DNA of 64,000 nt from Gymnodinialimonas phycosphaerae (GTDB lineage Bacteria; Pseudomonadota; Alphaproteobacteria; Rhodobacterales; Rhodobacteraceae). The stretch lies in contig NZ_JAIMBW010000001.1 in assembly GCF_019195455.1 (NCBI RefSeq), forward strand, positions 682,001-746,000. Direction: 5' to 3'. The notes below the pieces were generated by a model. That model did not search any database. It was not told where the DNA came from and was given only the letters and a program-made list of their open reading frames with translations. Both the position numbers and the translations under genes were made by a program. Of this stretch, positions 1 to 8,700 are shown piece after piece. Each line of letters starts with the position of its first letter. Position 1 is the first letter of the stretch.

Positions 1-140
1 CCGTCAATCTGGCGCGGATCTGGGCTGCTCATGATGCGCATCAGAAAAGCATCGCGATCATTGGGCAAGTCTTCGGCCAAAATGTAGCCACCCTTCGACG
101 TACCGCCGCGCATCCACATGCAGCGCACGCCTTCAGACAT
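1..140 (-). CDS. galD: 4-oxalomesaconate tautomerase (GalD/PrpF family), N-terminal part
   Basis: Only the first 46 codons lie in the window; the gene runs off its left edge. The start is the ATG at 140-138, giving MSEGVRCMWMRGGTSKGGY and then a segment ending SSPDPRQIDG. The RGGTSKG and SPDxRQIDG signatures are typical of the N-terminus of the PrpF/GalD isomerase family. GalD converts the keto form of 4-oxalomesaconate, made by gallate ring cleavage, to the enol form used by GalB. The next genes upstream are galC, an extradiol dioxygenase and galB, which supports GalD over other PrpF-type isomerases. The 68 bases between this start and galC hold nothing recognisable. Confidence 0.8.
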   Translation of the reverse strand, partial: MSEGVRCMWMRGGTSKGGYILAEDLPNDRDAFLMRIMSSPDPRQID

Positions 141-208
141 CCCGCGGCCAGGATATACCGGAGATATGCCACAGATATCCGTCAAGCATCTGGCGTTTTC
201 CAAAAGTT

Positions 209-880
209 TCAATCATAATGCAGAGCTTTGGCAGCTAGCCGTTCGCGTATTTCATACATGTCGAGACCCAACTCGCCAGAGGCCAATCGCACACGTTTGG
301 CCTCCTCCATCGCAAGGCGCTTTTCAGCCTCCGCCAAGACCACTTCCGCATCCGCTCGCCTCACCACGACAATGCCGTCGTCATCGGCCACGATCACGTC
401 ACCCGCCTCTACGGATTGACCCGCGCAAACCAATGGCACATTGACCGACCCAAGCGATTCTTTCACCGTGCCTTGGGCCGAGATCGCTTTGGACCATACG
501 GGAAACCCCATCGCCTCCAGATCGCGCACATCGCGCACGCCTGCGTCGATGATCAGCCCCCGACAGCCCCGGGCCATGGCAGAGGTGGCCAGCAGATCGC
601 CGAAGTAGCCGTCCGTACAAGGGGATGTCGGCGCGAGCACCAGAACGTCGCCTGCCTGTAGCTCTTCAATCGCCACATGAAGCATCCAGTTGTCCCCCGG
701 TGGAGCGCTTATGGTCACGGCTGATCCCGCGATTTGCGCCCCGCGGAATATGGGCCGCATATGCGGCGCAAGGCAGCCGGTCCGGCCCTGCGCTTCATGG
801 ACCGTTGCCACGCCTGCGCGGCCCAAGGCGTCAATGATTGCGGGGTCTGCTCGGTCAATGTGCTGTCTCACTATACCCAT
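209..880 (-). CDS. galC: 4-carboxy-4-hydroxy-2-oxoadipate aldolase / oxaloacetate decarboxylase (RraA family)
   Basis: This 223-residue protein has the RraA/HMG-aldolase fold signatures, including the [28 protein letters not shown] segment at about residues 94-118 with the conserved Arg-Asp pair of class II pyruvate aldolases. Family knowledge: GalC/LigK/ProA enzymes split 4-carboxy-4-hydroxy-2-oxoadipate to pyruvate and oxaloacetate with a divalent metal, the last step of the gallate and protocatechuate 4,5-cleavage pathways. A GGAG Shine-Dalgarno precedes the ATG at 880 and overlaps the end of the dioxygenase gene, so the two are translationally close. Placement beside galB and galD makes the CHA aldolase role more likely than RNase E regulation (RraA). 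Confidence 0.85.
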   Translation of the reverse strand: MGIVRQHIDRADPAIIDALGRAGVATVHEAQGRTGCLAPHMRPIFRGAQIAGSAVTISAPPGDNWMLHVAIEELQAGDVLVLAPTSPCTDGYFGDLLATSAMARGCRGLIIDAGVRDVRDLEAMGFPVWSKAISAQGTVKESLGSVNVPLVCAGQSVEAGDVIVADDDGIVVVRRADAEVVLAEAEKRLAMEEAKRVRLASGELGLDMYEIRERLAAKALHYD

Positions 881-884
881 TGCT

Positions 885-1841
885 TCACTCCTTCTTGGCG
901 GCGGGCGGCGTGCCGTGGGTGTGAAATGTCTCGATCGTCTTCAACCCCCACGCCTGGCCCTTTTTGCGGTCCGCCTCGGTCCAGCACACGGGCTCCCAAT
1001 CAGGCGCAAGGATCAGACGCGCGCCTGAATTTGCCAGCTCCACCCGGTTGCCCGCAGGCTCCCACACATACAGAAAAAACGTGCCCTGGATCGCGTGTTT
1101 GTGGGGGCCTGTCTCAATATGCACACCGTTTTGCAGGAAGATATCGGCCGCGCGCAGGATGTCCTCGCGTTGGTCCGTGGCATAGGTCAGGTGGTGCAAT
1201 CGCGCCGTGCCACCCGAGTGATCTTCCGTGCAGGCCAGATCGTAGGTCTTGTTGTTGATCGTGAACCAAGCGCCGCCAGTGCGACCATTGTCGAGTTGGA
1301 TATATTCGGTCACGCGACTGCCCAAGCACGTCTCCATGAACGTACGAAACTCCGCGACATCGGGGGCCAAAAGGTTAACGTGATCGATCCGCCTTGGGGC
1401 GGCACCAGTGAAGGCTGAGGCAGTATTTTTCAGGGTAGGGCGGCCGGCGGCGTCCGCTTGGTAGCGCACTGTGTCGTAGTAAATCTCAAACACATGGCCG
1501 AACGGGTCTTCAAAGCGGAACGCGCGCCCGTGGCTTTGGTCGCCGTCGGTCCAGCCATGCACTTTGTAAACGCTGGCCTCAATCGCCGCTACCCGCCGCT
1601 CCAGCGCTTCGGGCGAGGTGGCGCGGTAGCCGATGTGCGCCACGCCGGTTGTGTGCGAGGCGGTCAGATTCAAAGTGGCGAACTCATAATCGTCCCACGC
1701 GCGCAGATAGGCACTGTCGCCCGCCAACGCTGACACCTTCAACCCATAGACACGCGTGAAAAAGTCCAGGCTTTCCTCAAAGCGATCCGTCAACATCTCC
1801 ACCTGGCCCAAATGGGCTATATCCGTGCACGGCCCGCTCAT
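885..1841 (-). CDS. Extradiol ring-cleavage dioxygenase, VOC family (catechol 2,3-dioxygenase-like)
   Basis: The 318-residue protein has two VOC modules, as in type I extradiol dioxygenases. The expected 2-His-1-carboxylate iron ligands are visible: His154 (RRIDHVNLL), His217 ([10 protein letters not shown]) and Glu268 ([10 protein letters not shown]), at nearly the same spacing as His153/His214/Glu265 of XylE metapyrocatechase. It would open a catecholic ring next to a hydroxyl group using Fe(II) and O2. Its ATG overlaps the galB stop by four bases (ATGA), so it belongs to the gal operon. Known gallate dioxygenases (GalA) belong to the unrelated LigAB superfamily, so the substrate here (catechol, gallate or a methoxylated relative) is open. 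A decayed second copy lies at 29863-30605. Confidence 0.85.
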   Translation of the reverse strand: MSGPCTDIAHLGQVEMLTDRFEESLDFFTRVYGLKVSALAGDSAYLRAWDDYEFATLNLTASHTTGVAHIGYRATSPEALERRVAAIEASVYKVHGWTDGDQSHGRAFRFEDPFGHVFEIYYDTVRYQADAAGRPTLKNTASAFTGAAPRRIDHVNLLAPDVAEFRTFMETCLGSRVTEYIQLDNGRTGGAWFTINNKTYDLACTEDHSGGTARLHHLTYATDQREDILRAADIFLQNGVHIETGPHKHAIQGTFFLYVWEPAGNRVELANSGARLILAPDWEPVCWTEADRKKGQAWGLKTIETFHTHGTPPAAKKE

Positions 1842-2569
1842 AACTTATCCACCGTGCGCGGGAAGATCGACTGGAAGCCTTCGGCATATTTGCAATCCCG
1901 CCCGCCAGACATGCCACCAGAGTTGCGCTTGAAATGGTTCGCACGCTGTTGCGCGACACGCGTGTAGTAGTCCCACAAATGAACTTGGCCTTGCATGTGT
2001 TCCATGGCGGCACGCTTCTTGTCCCAGACGGGCGTGATATCGAGGAAAGTATCGGGCTTCCAGCCCATCTGCTCGGTCTGGTGCGGCTCAAATAGGTAGA
2101 GTTGCGGCGCACCAAGGACCTTCTCGCCGGGGTTGTGACCCCAGGCTTGTGCGATCATCCGGACCTCCAGCGCGACTTGCGTCAAATACATGTGGTCCGT
2201 GTTATTGGGATCGTATTGGCTGTGGCTCATCATGAACGATGGCTGCACCTTGCGGATCAGATCGACGAGTTTGCCCTTGTCGTCCCGGTCCAGTTCCAGC
2301 GGATAGTCACCCAGATCAAAGCACTCCAGATGCGCTGCCCCAAGAGCATCTGCGGCGGCTTCCGCCTCGGCCCGGCGGATGGATTTTACCTCATCCAGTG
2401 TCTTGCCTTCTTTCCATAGTTTGGCGCTTTCGCCCCGTTCACCAAAAGACATTCACGCGATGGTCACATCGTACCCCAACTCAGCATGAAGCGCGATAGC
2501 ACCACCGCACCGCCAAACGAAATCTGCGGCATGTGCGGACAGGACAAGAGCGGTTTTTTTGTGTTCCAT
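1838..2569 (-). pseudogene. galB: 4-oxalomesaconate hydratase (PIG-L/LmbE family) split by an in-frame TGA
   Basis: Reading from the ATG at 2569 (AGAGG upstream) gives 38 residues beginning MEHKKTALVLSAHAADF, containing the PIG-L metal-site motif AHxxD and a GGAIALHAELG helix. A TGA at 2455-2453 follows, directly succeeded in the same frame by ATG and then SFGERGESAKLW to the natural end at 1838. As I recall it, GalB of Pseudomonas reads through this junction with Cys in place of the stop (CLSFGERGES), so a single TGC-to-TGA change explains the break. The 204-residue downstream open frame could restart at the abutting ATG but would lack the metal-binding N-terminus. A sequencing error or, less likely, selenocysteine cannot be excluded. 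Confidence 0.8.
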
Positions 2570-2978
2570 TGGCAGCCTCTGCATAGTGTCCATGATCCGA
2601 AAATGACCTCAGAACGCATGAGAATAGAAATCGGAAACGTGCGACAAATGATAAACTTTTGCTATAGCGCGCATTCCGAATTTTGTTCCTGTCAGTAGGG
2701 GGCTATCCCGTCCAGCGATGCCCGCTACGGGAAACACCCGCGTTTTTGCAGCAAATTGCCCAACGAATTGTGCTGCAAAAAAGACGGTTCGAGGAGCGCC
2801 CTGAGCGCCTTGGCGCAGCATGATACATATCAAATTCTTTACCTTATTGCAGCGCCAATATCGTGGTTGAGGCCCAACGCCCCCAAACTGCATAGCGCAA
2901 GCAGAAACGGAAGATAGTGCAACGCACCATCGAAGTCTGCGGTCGGGTTAATCCAGTCGCATCTCCGGCACGCGGTTA
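2570..2978. other. Intergenic region between flotillin and gal operon
   Basis: These 409 bases hold no convincing gene; a 94-codon minus-strand frame here looks like noise. The part nearest galB (about 2600-2700) is AT-richer than its surroundings and is the likely place for the gal operon promoter on the minus strand, but I cannot assign -35 and -10 boxes with confidence. A strong inverted repeat lies at 2743-2782 (separate entry). Confidence 0.5.
2743..2782. repeat. Long inverted repeat, TTTTTGCAGCA arms
   Basis: TTTTTGCAGCA (2743-2753) pairs perfectly with TGCTGCAAAAA downstream. After one bulged base the stem continues through AATT/AATT, leaving the loop GCCCAACG. The T-run lies on the 5' side and the A-run on the 3' side on both strands, so it is not a Rho-independent terminator in either direction. 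It may be a protein-binding site or an mRNA 3'-end structure for the flotillin transcript. Confidence 0.6.
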
Positions 2979-4532
2979 CTATTTATACTTGCCGCGCTTG
3001 GGAGACATCGTCTTCTCGAGATTTACGCCGACGGCATCCCCCAACTTCTGCATCGCCGGAAGCGACACAGCCATGTCAAGAATTGCATCAACAGTCTGGT
3101 TGACCGGAGAGGTGGATTGACCGTCCTCGGTGCGACCCATTCCAGTGAAATGATTGATGGAGATGCCATCGATCTTCTCCGCAGGTTTCACCATTTCCGC
3201 AACCACGAGCGGCATCGCCTTCAGGCGTGCCAGCTCCAACTCCATCTCCACCTGGGCCTCTGAGCGCGCATTTTCTGCGTCAATTTGGGCGCGGTTGGCT
3301 TCGACTTCCGCCATACGCATAGCCTTCATCGCCTCGGCCTCTTCGCGCTTTGCGGCGGTCTTGTCAGCGGCCGTTGCCTTGTCGCTGGCGGCCGTGATGG
3401 CGGCGCGCGCTGCGGCGGCTTCGGCTTGTTCCTGTGCTGCGATCAGGGCCAGCGCCTTACGTCGTTCCGCCTCCGCCATTTGGCGGGCGGTCTGGACGGC
3501 TTCTGCTGCGGTCACCGCCTCGATCCGCGCGGTATCGGCGTCCGCATGAGCGCGACTTTCTTCTTGCGATTTGGCGGCAAAGGATATTGCTCGGTCTTGC
3601 TCAGCCACTTCCAAGGCGAGCGCCTGCGCAATCTCAGCTTGTCGCAACACCTGCTCCTTAGCGATATCTGCACTGGCGATGTCCTGTTCCATTTGGATTC
3701 GTGAGTGGGCGGCAGCGCGTTCGCTATCGGCCTTCCGCGCAGCAATCTCGGACATCTGCGCTGCGATCAGCGTCTCAATCTCCTGTGTCTGGGCGATTTC
3801 GGCCCGACGCTGGTCAAGGTTAATCTCCAGCTTGCGGCGCTCCGCCTCCATCGCGGCGCGGGCGACGGAGACCTGACTATCTCCCTCAATCTCGGCGCGT
3901 TCCTTTTTGGATTTGGCGATGACCTCAGCCAATTTGCGCATGCCGACCGCGTTGAAGGCGTTGTTTTCATCCAACGCCGCGAAAGGCGTCTGGTCCAACG
4001 CGGTAAGCGACACGCTGTCGAGTTGCAGGCCGTAGTTGGCAAGTGTCTCGGTCAATGCATCGCGCACTTGCCGCACGAAGTCAGAGCGGTTTTCGTGCAA
4101 TTCATCCATGGTCATTTGCGCCGCCACTGACCGCAACGCGTCGATCATCATGCCGTCAATCAATCCCTTGAGTTGGTCGGGTTGAAACACCCGTTTGCCA
4201 AGGGTTTGGGCGGCCCGGGTAACAGCGTCGTCATTGGGCGTGACGCTGGCATAGAACTCTGCGCCCACATCCACCCGGAGGCGATCCTTGGTGATCAGGG
4301 ATGACTCGCCCGATCGCGCGACATCCATGCGCAGGGTTTGCATATTCACCCGGTTGATCTCGTGGAAATACGGGATCGCCAAGACCCCGCCATCGATCAC
4401 AACGCGCCTGCCGCCCAAGCCAGTGCGCACCAAAGCGACTTCGTTCGTGGCGCGCTGATAGAAGGTTGCGGCCAGTGCGATGATGATCGCCAAAGCGACC
4501 AGAATGATGATAATCCAAGCCAGTGCGGTCAT
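2979..4532 (-). CDS. Flotillin-family SPFH/band-7 membrane scaffold protein
   Basis: The 517-residue protein begins with one hydrophobic segment (residues 5-25). A band-7/SPFH domain follows (about 25-210), then a very long Ala/Glu/Arg-rich coiled coil (about 210-440) and a short C-terminal tail ending in basic residues. This is the usual layout and size of bacterial flotillins (YqiK/FloT type), which organise membrane microdomains. A GGAGG Shine-Dalgarno sits seven bases before the ATG. No NfeD partner gene is adjacent, although one is common next to flotillins. Its place between two aromatic-catabolism blocks may be incidental, and any role in aromatic-stress membrane protection is only a guess. 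Confidence 0.85.
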   Translation of the reverse strand: MTALAWIIIILVALAIIIALAATFYQRATNEVALVRTGLGGRRVVIDGGVLAIPYFHEINRVNMQTLRMDVARSGESSLITKDRLRVDVGAEFYASVTPNDDAVTRAAQTLGKRVFQPDQLKGLIDGMMIDALRSVAAQMTMDELHENRSDFVRQVRDALTETLANYGLQLDSVSLTALDQTPFAALDENNAFNAVGMRKLAEVIAKSKKERAEIEGDSQVSVARAAMEAERRKLEINLDQRRAEIAQTQEIETLIAAQMSEIAARKADSERAAAHSRIQMEQDIASADIAKEQVLRQAEIAQALALEVAEQDRAISFAAKSQEESRAHADADTARIEAVTAAEAVQTARQMAEAERRKALALIAAQEQAEAAAARAAITAASDKATAADKTAAKREEAEAMKAMRMAEVEANRAQIDAENARSEAQVEMELELARLKAMPLVVAEMVKPAEKIDGISINHFTGMGRTEDGQSTSPVNQTVDAILDMAVSLPAMQKLGDAVGVNLEKTMSPKRGKYK

Positions 4533-4548
4533 GGGTGAGGCCTCCGGT

Positions 4549-5355
4549 TCAAGATGACAGCCCGTGCATTTCGCACAGGATGTTGGATGACATGCCGCCG
4601 TCGGCGGGAATATTCGTGCCGCGAATCCATGCGGTCATGTCTGACAGCAAAAATGCGATGATAGGGGCGAGGTCGGCAGGCGTGCCGGGGCGATCCATGA
4701 CGCGCGCGTCTTCTTCTGCGCGCGCGCCGAGCGTTTCAAGGAAGTCGCCAAGGATCGGCGTATCGACCGGGCCGGGGCTAAGACTGTTCATCCGGATACC
4801 GCGATCCCGCCAAGTCCAGCGATTTTGCATCGTCCAGGTGACAAGCGCTTCCTTGGAGAAGAAGTAACTCCGCCCGCCCTCATTGGTGATCTGATGTTCT
4901 GCTGCAAAGCGCGCGGCACCGTCGACATGCACGGTTTCACTGGCGCGGATTGCAGGGATGGAGCCTTGCCAGCCGAAGCCTGCCAAGGACGCCAAGTTCA
5001 CGATGCTGGCGCTGTCATTCAGCTTGGGGATCAGTCCAAGCGTCAGGTGTTTCAGCCCGAACAGGTTCACGGCCAGCACCTTATCTGCAGGTGCGGTCGG
5101 TGGCAGGCCCGCGATATTCGCGATGCCGTCGATCCCCTTGGGCAGGACATCGATCAGCGCGTCGATTGTGGCGCCGTCCGATAGATCGGCGCGGTAGAAT
5201 TCTTCCACGTGGTCAAAGCGCTTTGTCAGATCTACGCCCAACACGCGCGCACCCATAGCGGTGCAGACCCGCGCGGTTTCCAGCCCGATGCCCGAGGCTG
5301 ACCCGGTGACGAGGATGGTCTTCCCCTCAAGGATCTGTGCCCGTTCCCAGCCCAT
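4549..5355 (-). CDS. Short-chain dehydrogenase, coniferyl-alcohol dehydrogenase-like
   Basis: This is a 268-residue classical SDR. The NAD-binding TGSASGIG motif is at residues 18-25, NIAG near 80-83, and the catalytic set is Ser123, Tyr164 and Lys168 (YFFSK). The stretch from YFFSKEALVTWTMQNRW onward and the MDRPGTPADLAP segment match what I recall of CalA-type coniferyl alcohol dehydrogenases, which oxidise coniferyl alcohol to the aldehyde; 3-alpha-hydroxysteroid dehydrogenases are close relatives. The ATG at 5355 overlaps the stop of the aldehyde dehydrogenase upstream (TGATG), so the two enzymes are probably co-translated and act in sequence on alcohol then aldehyde. A TTG one codon earlier is possible. 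Confidence 0.75.
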   Translation of the reverse strand: MGWERAQILEGKTILVTGSASGIGLETARVCTAMGARVLGVDLTKRFDHVEEFYRADLSDGATIDALIDVLPKGIDGIANIAGLPPTAPADKVLAVNLFGLKHLTLGLIPKLNDSASIVNLASLAGFGWQGSIPAIRASETVHVDGAARFAAEHQITNEGGRSYFFSKEALVTWTMQNRWTWRDRGIRMNSLSPGPVDTPILGDFLETLGARAEEDARVMDRPGTPADLAPIIAFLLSDMTAWIRGTNIPADGGMSSNILCEMHGLSS

Positions 5356-6830
5356 CAAAACACCGGCGGAAACGGACGATGGCCGCGATCAAGCGTGATC
5401 CAGCGCGTCTCGGTAAAGGTTTCCATCGACCATTTCCCTCCGTGCTTGCCGACGCCAGACGCTTTGGACCCGCCAAACGGCACGTGCGGCTCATCGTTCA
5501 CGGAGGAACAATTGACGTGGCACATGCCCGTCTCCAACTTTCGGGACATCTCCAGCGCGCGGTTCTCGTCCGCCGTGATAATCCCGGAGCTCAGCCCATA
5601 TTCGGTGTCATTGTTCAGCGCGATGGCTTCTGCGTCCGTCTTGAAGGGCACGACGACGGCCACCGGCCCAAAGGTCTCATCCCGCCACACGGCCATATCG
5701 GGCGTTACGTTGGTCAGGATCGTAGGCTCAACGAAACGGTCCCAGACGCGGCCACCCAGCACGGCCTCGGCCCCCTTGGCCAGTGCATCTTCGATGTGAA
5801 ACTTCACACGCTCCACCTGGCGGTCATTGATCAGCGGGCCAATGACATTGTCCTTGTCGGCGGTGTCGCCGTTTTTCAGTTTGGCCGCGCGGGCTACGAA
5901 TTGGCGCAAGAAATCGGTGTAAATGCTCTCTTGCACCAGTACTTTTTCGACTGACATGCAGATCTGGCCCTGATGCATGAACGCGCCGAAACTGGCGGCG
6001 GATGTGGCGCGGTCCATATCCGCATCCTCCAGCACGATCAGGCTGTCCTTGCCGCCCAATTCCACGCAGGCCTTCTTAAGGTGCGCGCCAGCCTTGGCCG
6101 CAATTTGGCGACCTACGGGCGTTGATCCGGTAAACGAGATGCCTTTAACCTGCGGGTTCTCGACCATCTCGTCACCCATCTCCGATACGCGGTCACGCGA
6201 GCACGTGATGACGTTGAACACGCCCTTGGGGATGCCCGCCTCTTCCATGATTTCGGCAAATAACAAACCGCCCGCATAGGGCGTATCCTCAGATGGTTTA
6301 AGGACAATCGTATTGCCTGCCGCCAGGGGAAAGGCGAAGCCACGCGCGGTCAAAATGCCGGGCATGTTCCAGGGGCTGATCACTGAGACCACCCCCATCG
6401 GCACCCGTTCCACCATTGAAACCTTGCCATGGGACGACGGCAGCATTTCGCCAATCGCATTGTAGCACATTGCAGCAGCTGCCCGGAACACTTCGGGCAC
6501 ATAGCCCGCCTCGAACATGCCTTTGCCAAACCAGCCGCCACCCTCCGCCTGGGCGGCAGCGACGAAATCCATCTTCCGTCGGTCCCAGATGTCGGCGGCC
6601 CTGAGCAACATCATCGCGCGCTCTTGAAAATGCAGCGCGGCCCAAGCGGGGAACGCGGCCTGCGCGGCGTCGATGGCGGCGCGTGTTTCACTGCGCCCCC
6701 CATCGGGGATATGGGCCCAAACCGCCCCTGTGGAAGGGTTGATATCCTCAAAGGTGCGGGTGCCGGGAACCCAGTCACCGCCGATGAACATGCCCTTGAT
6801 ATGGGCGGAATTGCTTGGGCTGTCTAACAT
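5355..6830 (-). CDS. NAD(P)-dependent aromatic aldehyde dehydrogenase
   Basis: This is a 491-residue ALDH-superfamily enzyme. The catalytic Cys291 sits in HQGQICMS and the general base Glu257 in CVELGGKD; the cofactor loop FTGSTPVG is near 233-240. The SPWNMP motif and HQGQICMS context are typical of benzaldehyde, vanillin, salicylaldehyde and coniferyl aldehyde dehydrogenases. I chose the ATG at 6830 because GAGAGGACC lies just upstream and the preceding ABC ATPase gene ends two bases earlier; the in-frame ATG at 6845 would overlap it. With the SDR gene it overlaps, this enzyme plausibly takes a lignin-derived aldehyde to the acid. Confidence 0.85.
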   Translation of the reverse strand: MLDSPSNSAHIKGMFIGGDWVPGTRTFEDINPSTGAVWAHIPDGGRSETRAAIDAAQAAFPAWAALHFQERAMMLLRAADIWDRRKMDFVAAAQAEGGGWFGKGMFEAGYVPEVFRAAAAMCYNAIGEMLPSSHGKVSMVERVPMGVVSVISPWNMPGILTARGFAFPLAAGNTIVLKPSEDTPYAGGLLFAEIMEEAGIPKGVFNVITCSRDRVSEMGDEMVENPQVKGISFTGSTPVGRQIAAKAGAHLKKACVELGGKDSLIVLEDADMDRATSAASFGAFMHQGQICMSVEKVLVQESIYTDFLRQFVARAAKLKNGDTADKDNVIGPLINDRQVERVKFHIEDALAKGAEAVLGGRVWDRFVEPTILTNVTPDMAVWRDETFGPVAVVVPFKTDAEAIALNNDTEYGLSSGIITADENRALEMSRKLETGMCHVNCSSVNDEPHVPFGGSKASGVGKHGGKWSMETFTETRWITLDRGHRPFPPVF

Positions 6831-6831
6831 C

Positions 6832-7974
6832 TCAGGTCCTCTCAAAGCCGGCGCCGTCTGGCTGTCGGCGATACACTTCGACGCGCGGCGCGCGGTAGAC
6901 TTCGATCACAGGCGTTGGTTTGTCCTGCGGCGCGCTCGGGTGCGGTGCCGCGGGGGCAGGGGCCTGCGAACTGCGCGTAGGTGCGGCGGTTCGGGGTCGA
7001 TTGCGGGCCGCCTTTGCTGCACGCTCAATCTCGGCCATCGCGCCCGCGAGGCGGTCTGTTGGCACCTGGCTTGGCACGCTTGTTGTTGGGCGTTTCACCG
7101 CCGTCGCTGTCACGCTTTGTTGGCTTGCGGCGGCCACCATGTCGGCGACGGAGCGACCGAGGATCGCGTCCGCTGATTGCGTTTGCTGACTGCGCGGCTT
7201 GATCGCGAAGGCCTCAACCACCGTCTCCGGCATATCAGGTTCTGCCACCGAAGCAGGGGCGTCACTGCCCGCACCAAGATAGGCCGCCTGGACCGCCGGG
7301 TCCTTCATCAGGTTGTCCGCGGTGTCTTCGTGCACGACATGGGCGTTCTCGATCAGATAGCCCCGGTCCGCGATGCCAAGCGATTGCTTGGCGTTCTGCT
7401 CCACCATCAACACGCCGATCCCAAGGTCGCGCACCTTTGCGAGGTTATGGAACAACTCCTTCGACAAGAGCGGCGACAGACCAAGCGACGGCTCATCCAG
7501 CGTCAGGATCGTAGGGTTTGACATCATGGCGCGCCCGATGGCGACCATCTGCTGCTCGCCCCCAGACATCGTTCTCACGATTTGTCTGGCGCGTTCGCGC
7601 AGCTTGGGAAAGAGGGAATACACCCGGTCCAACGTCACCTGCTCTTCATGGCGCGCGCGCGCGGAATAGGCGCCCAATGTCAGGTTCTCTCGCACGGTCA
7701 GATCGGCAAACACCCCGCGCCCCTCTGGCACCAGCGCAAGCCCTTCATCCACGATCTTGTTGGGCGCAAGCCGCGTCAGGTCGGTCCCATCCAGTCGGAC
7801 ACTGCCCTCGACAACCCCTTCGCAAATCCCGCTGGCGGCCTTCAGAAGCGTCGACTTTCCCGCGCCGTTCGCGCCAAGAATAACCACGATTTCACCCTTC
7901 GCCACATGGACGGAGGCCCCCTCCAGCGCGCGGTGCTGGCCATAGCGGACGGTGACATCGTGCAACTCAAGCAT
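6832..7974 (-). CDS. LIV-type ABC transporter ATP-binding protein (LivF-like) with unusual C-terminal extension
   Basis: Residues 1-236 form a LivF-type ATPase: Walker A GANGAGKST at 34-42, signature MSGGEQQ at 136-142, Walker B with LDEPSLGLSP at 159-168, and a final QAAYLGAG. Typical LivF proteins end here. This one goes on for about 145 Ala/Pro/Thr/Arg-rich, probably disordered residues, ending in a near-repeat, IEVYRAPRVEVYRR. I prefer the ATG at 7974, which gives MLELHDVTVRYG, over the longer frame from 7995; it overlaps the LivG stop by eight bases. The tail's function is unknown. Confidence 0.9.
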   Translation of the reverse strand: MLELHDVTVRYGQHRALEGASVHVAKGEIVVILGANGAGKSTLLKAASGICEGVVEGSVRLDGTDLTRLAPNKIVDEGLALVPEGRGVFADLTVRENLTLGAYSARARHEEQVTLDRVYSLFPKLRERARQIVRTMSGGEQQMVAIGRAMMSNPTILTLDEPSLGLSPLLSKELFHNLAKVRDLGIGVLMVEQNAKQSLGIADRGYLIENAHVVHEDTADNLMKDPAVQAAYLGAGSDAPASVAEPDMPETVVEAFAIKPRSQQTQSADAILGRSVADMVAAASQQSVTATAVKRPTTSVPSQVPTDRLAGAMAEIERAAKAARNRPRTAAPTRSSQAPAPAAPHPSAPQDKPTPVIEVYRAPRVEVYRRQPDGAGFERT

Positions 7975-8698
7975 CGTCGTCTCCCAGATAGGCACGGATC
8001 ACTTCGCGGTCTGACAACACTTCCGTCGGCGTGCCCTGCGCGATCTTCGCGCCCGCCGCCATGACCACGCACCGGTCGCAAAGTGATCGGATCGCATCCA
8101 TCACATGTTCCACCAGAATGACCGTCCGCCCCTCGTCCCGCAAAGACCGGATCAGGCTGATGCCGATCTGCAATTCCGTGGGGTTCAGACCCGCAAGCCA
8201 TTCATCCAGCAACAGCACTTTTGGATCACTCGCCAAGGTGCGCGCCAATTCGACCCGCTTGGTATCGATATAGGTCAGTTGCCCAATCGGCATGTCGCCC
8301 TTGCCACCAAGGCCGACCTTTTCCAGCAACATATCCGCATGATCGATCGCCTCGCGCCCCCAGCGGCGGCGATGGCCAAAAACCGCGCCCGCCACCACGT
8401 TGTCACGCACGTTCATGGACGGAAGCAGGCGGACCAATTGAAACGTCCGGCTGACGCCTTTGCGGGTGATGGTCTGCGCGGGCAGGCCCGAAATCCGGTT
8501 GCCCCACAAACTGACATGTCCGCCACTCAAGGGCAGGGCACCCGAGATCAGGTTGAGCGTCGTTGATTTGCCCGAACCGTTAGGCCCGAGAAGCCCCAGA
8601 ACTTCATGCTCGGCCACATCAAAATCCATCGCATTCACGGCAATCAGGCCACCAAAACGCTTGGTCACATTGCTTAATGACAAGACAGTCTGCGTCAT
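7967..8698 (-). CDS. LIV-type ABC transporter ATP-binding protein (LivG-like)
   Basis: The 243-residue protein has Walker A GPNGSGKST near 38-46, Walker B LLLDEWLAGLNP and the switch histidine in ILVEHVMD. The signature region reads LTYIDTKRVELAR instead of the usual LivG form LPYGQQRRLEIAR, so the glycine of the canonical signature is absent. It should pair with the LivF-like ATPase downstream to power uptake of a small organic acid. It starts three bases before the LivM stop region ends, within one operon. Confidence 0.9.
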   Translation of the reverse strand: MTQTVLSLSNVTKRFGGLIAVNAMDFDVAEHEVLGLLGPNGSGKSTTLNLISGALPLSGGHVSLWGNRISGLPAQTITRKGVSRTFQLVRLLPSMNVRDNVVAGAVFGHRRRWGREAIDHADMLLEKVGLGGKGDMPIGQLTYIDTKRVELARTLASDPKVLLLDEWLAGLNPTELQIGISLIRSLRDEGRTVILVEHVMDAIRSLCDRCVVMAAGAKIAQGTPTEVLSDREVIRAYLGDDDA

Positions 8699-8700
8699 GG

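Noticed and set aside
2453..2455. Selenocysteine codon in galB
   Set aside because: TGA replaces a Cys and a short stem follows, but the stem begins too close to the TGA and differs from known bacterial SECIS elements, and I see no selenium gene in the window. A nonsense change or sequencing error is simpler.
2743..2782. Rho-independent terminator of the flotillin gene
   Set aside because: The stem is strong, but the run after it is A, not T, on either strand.
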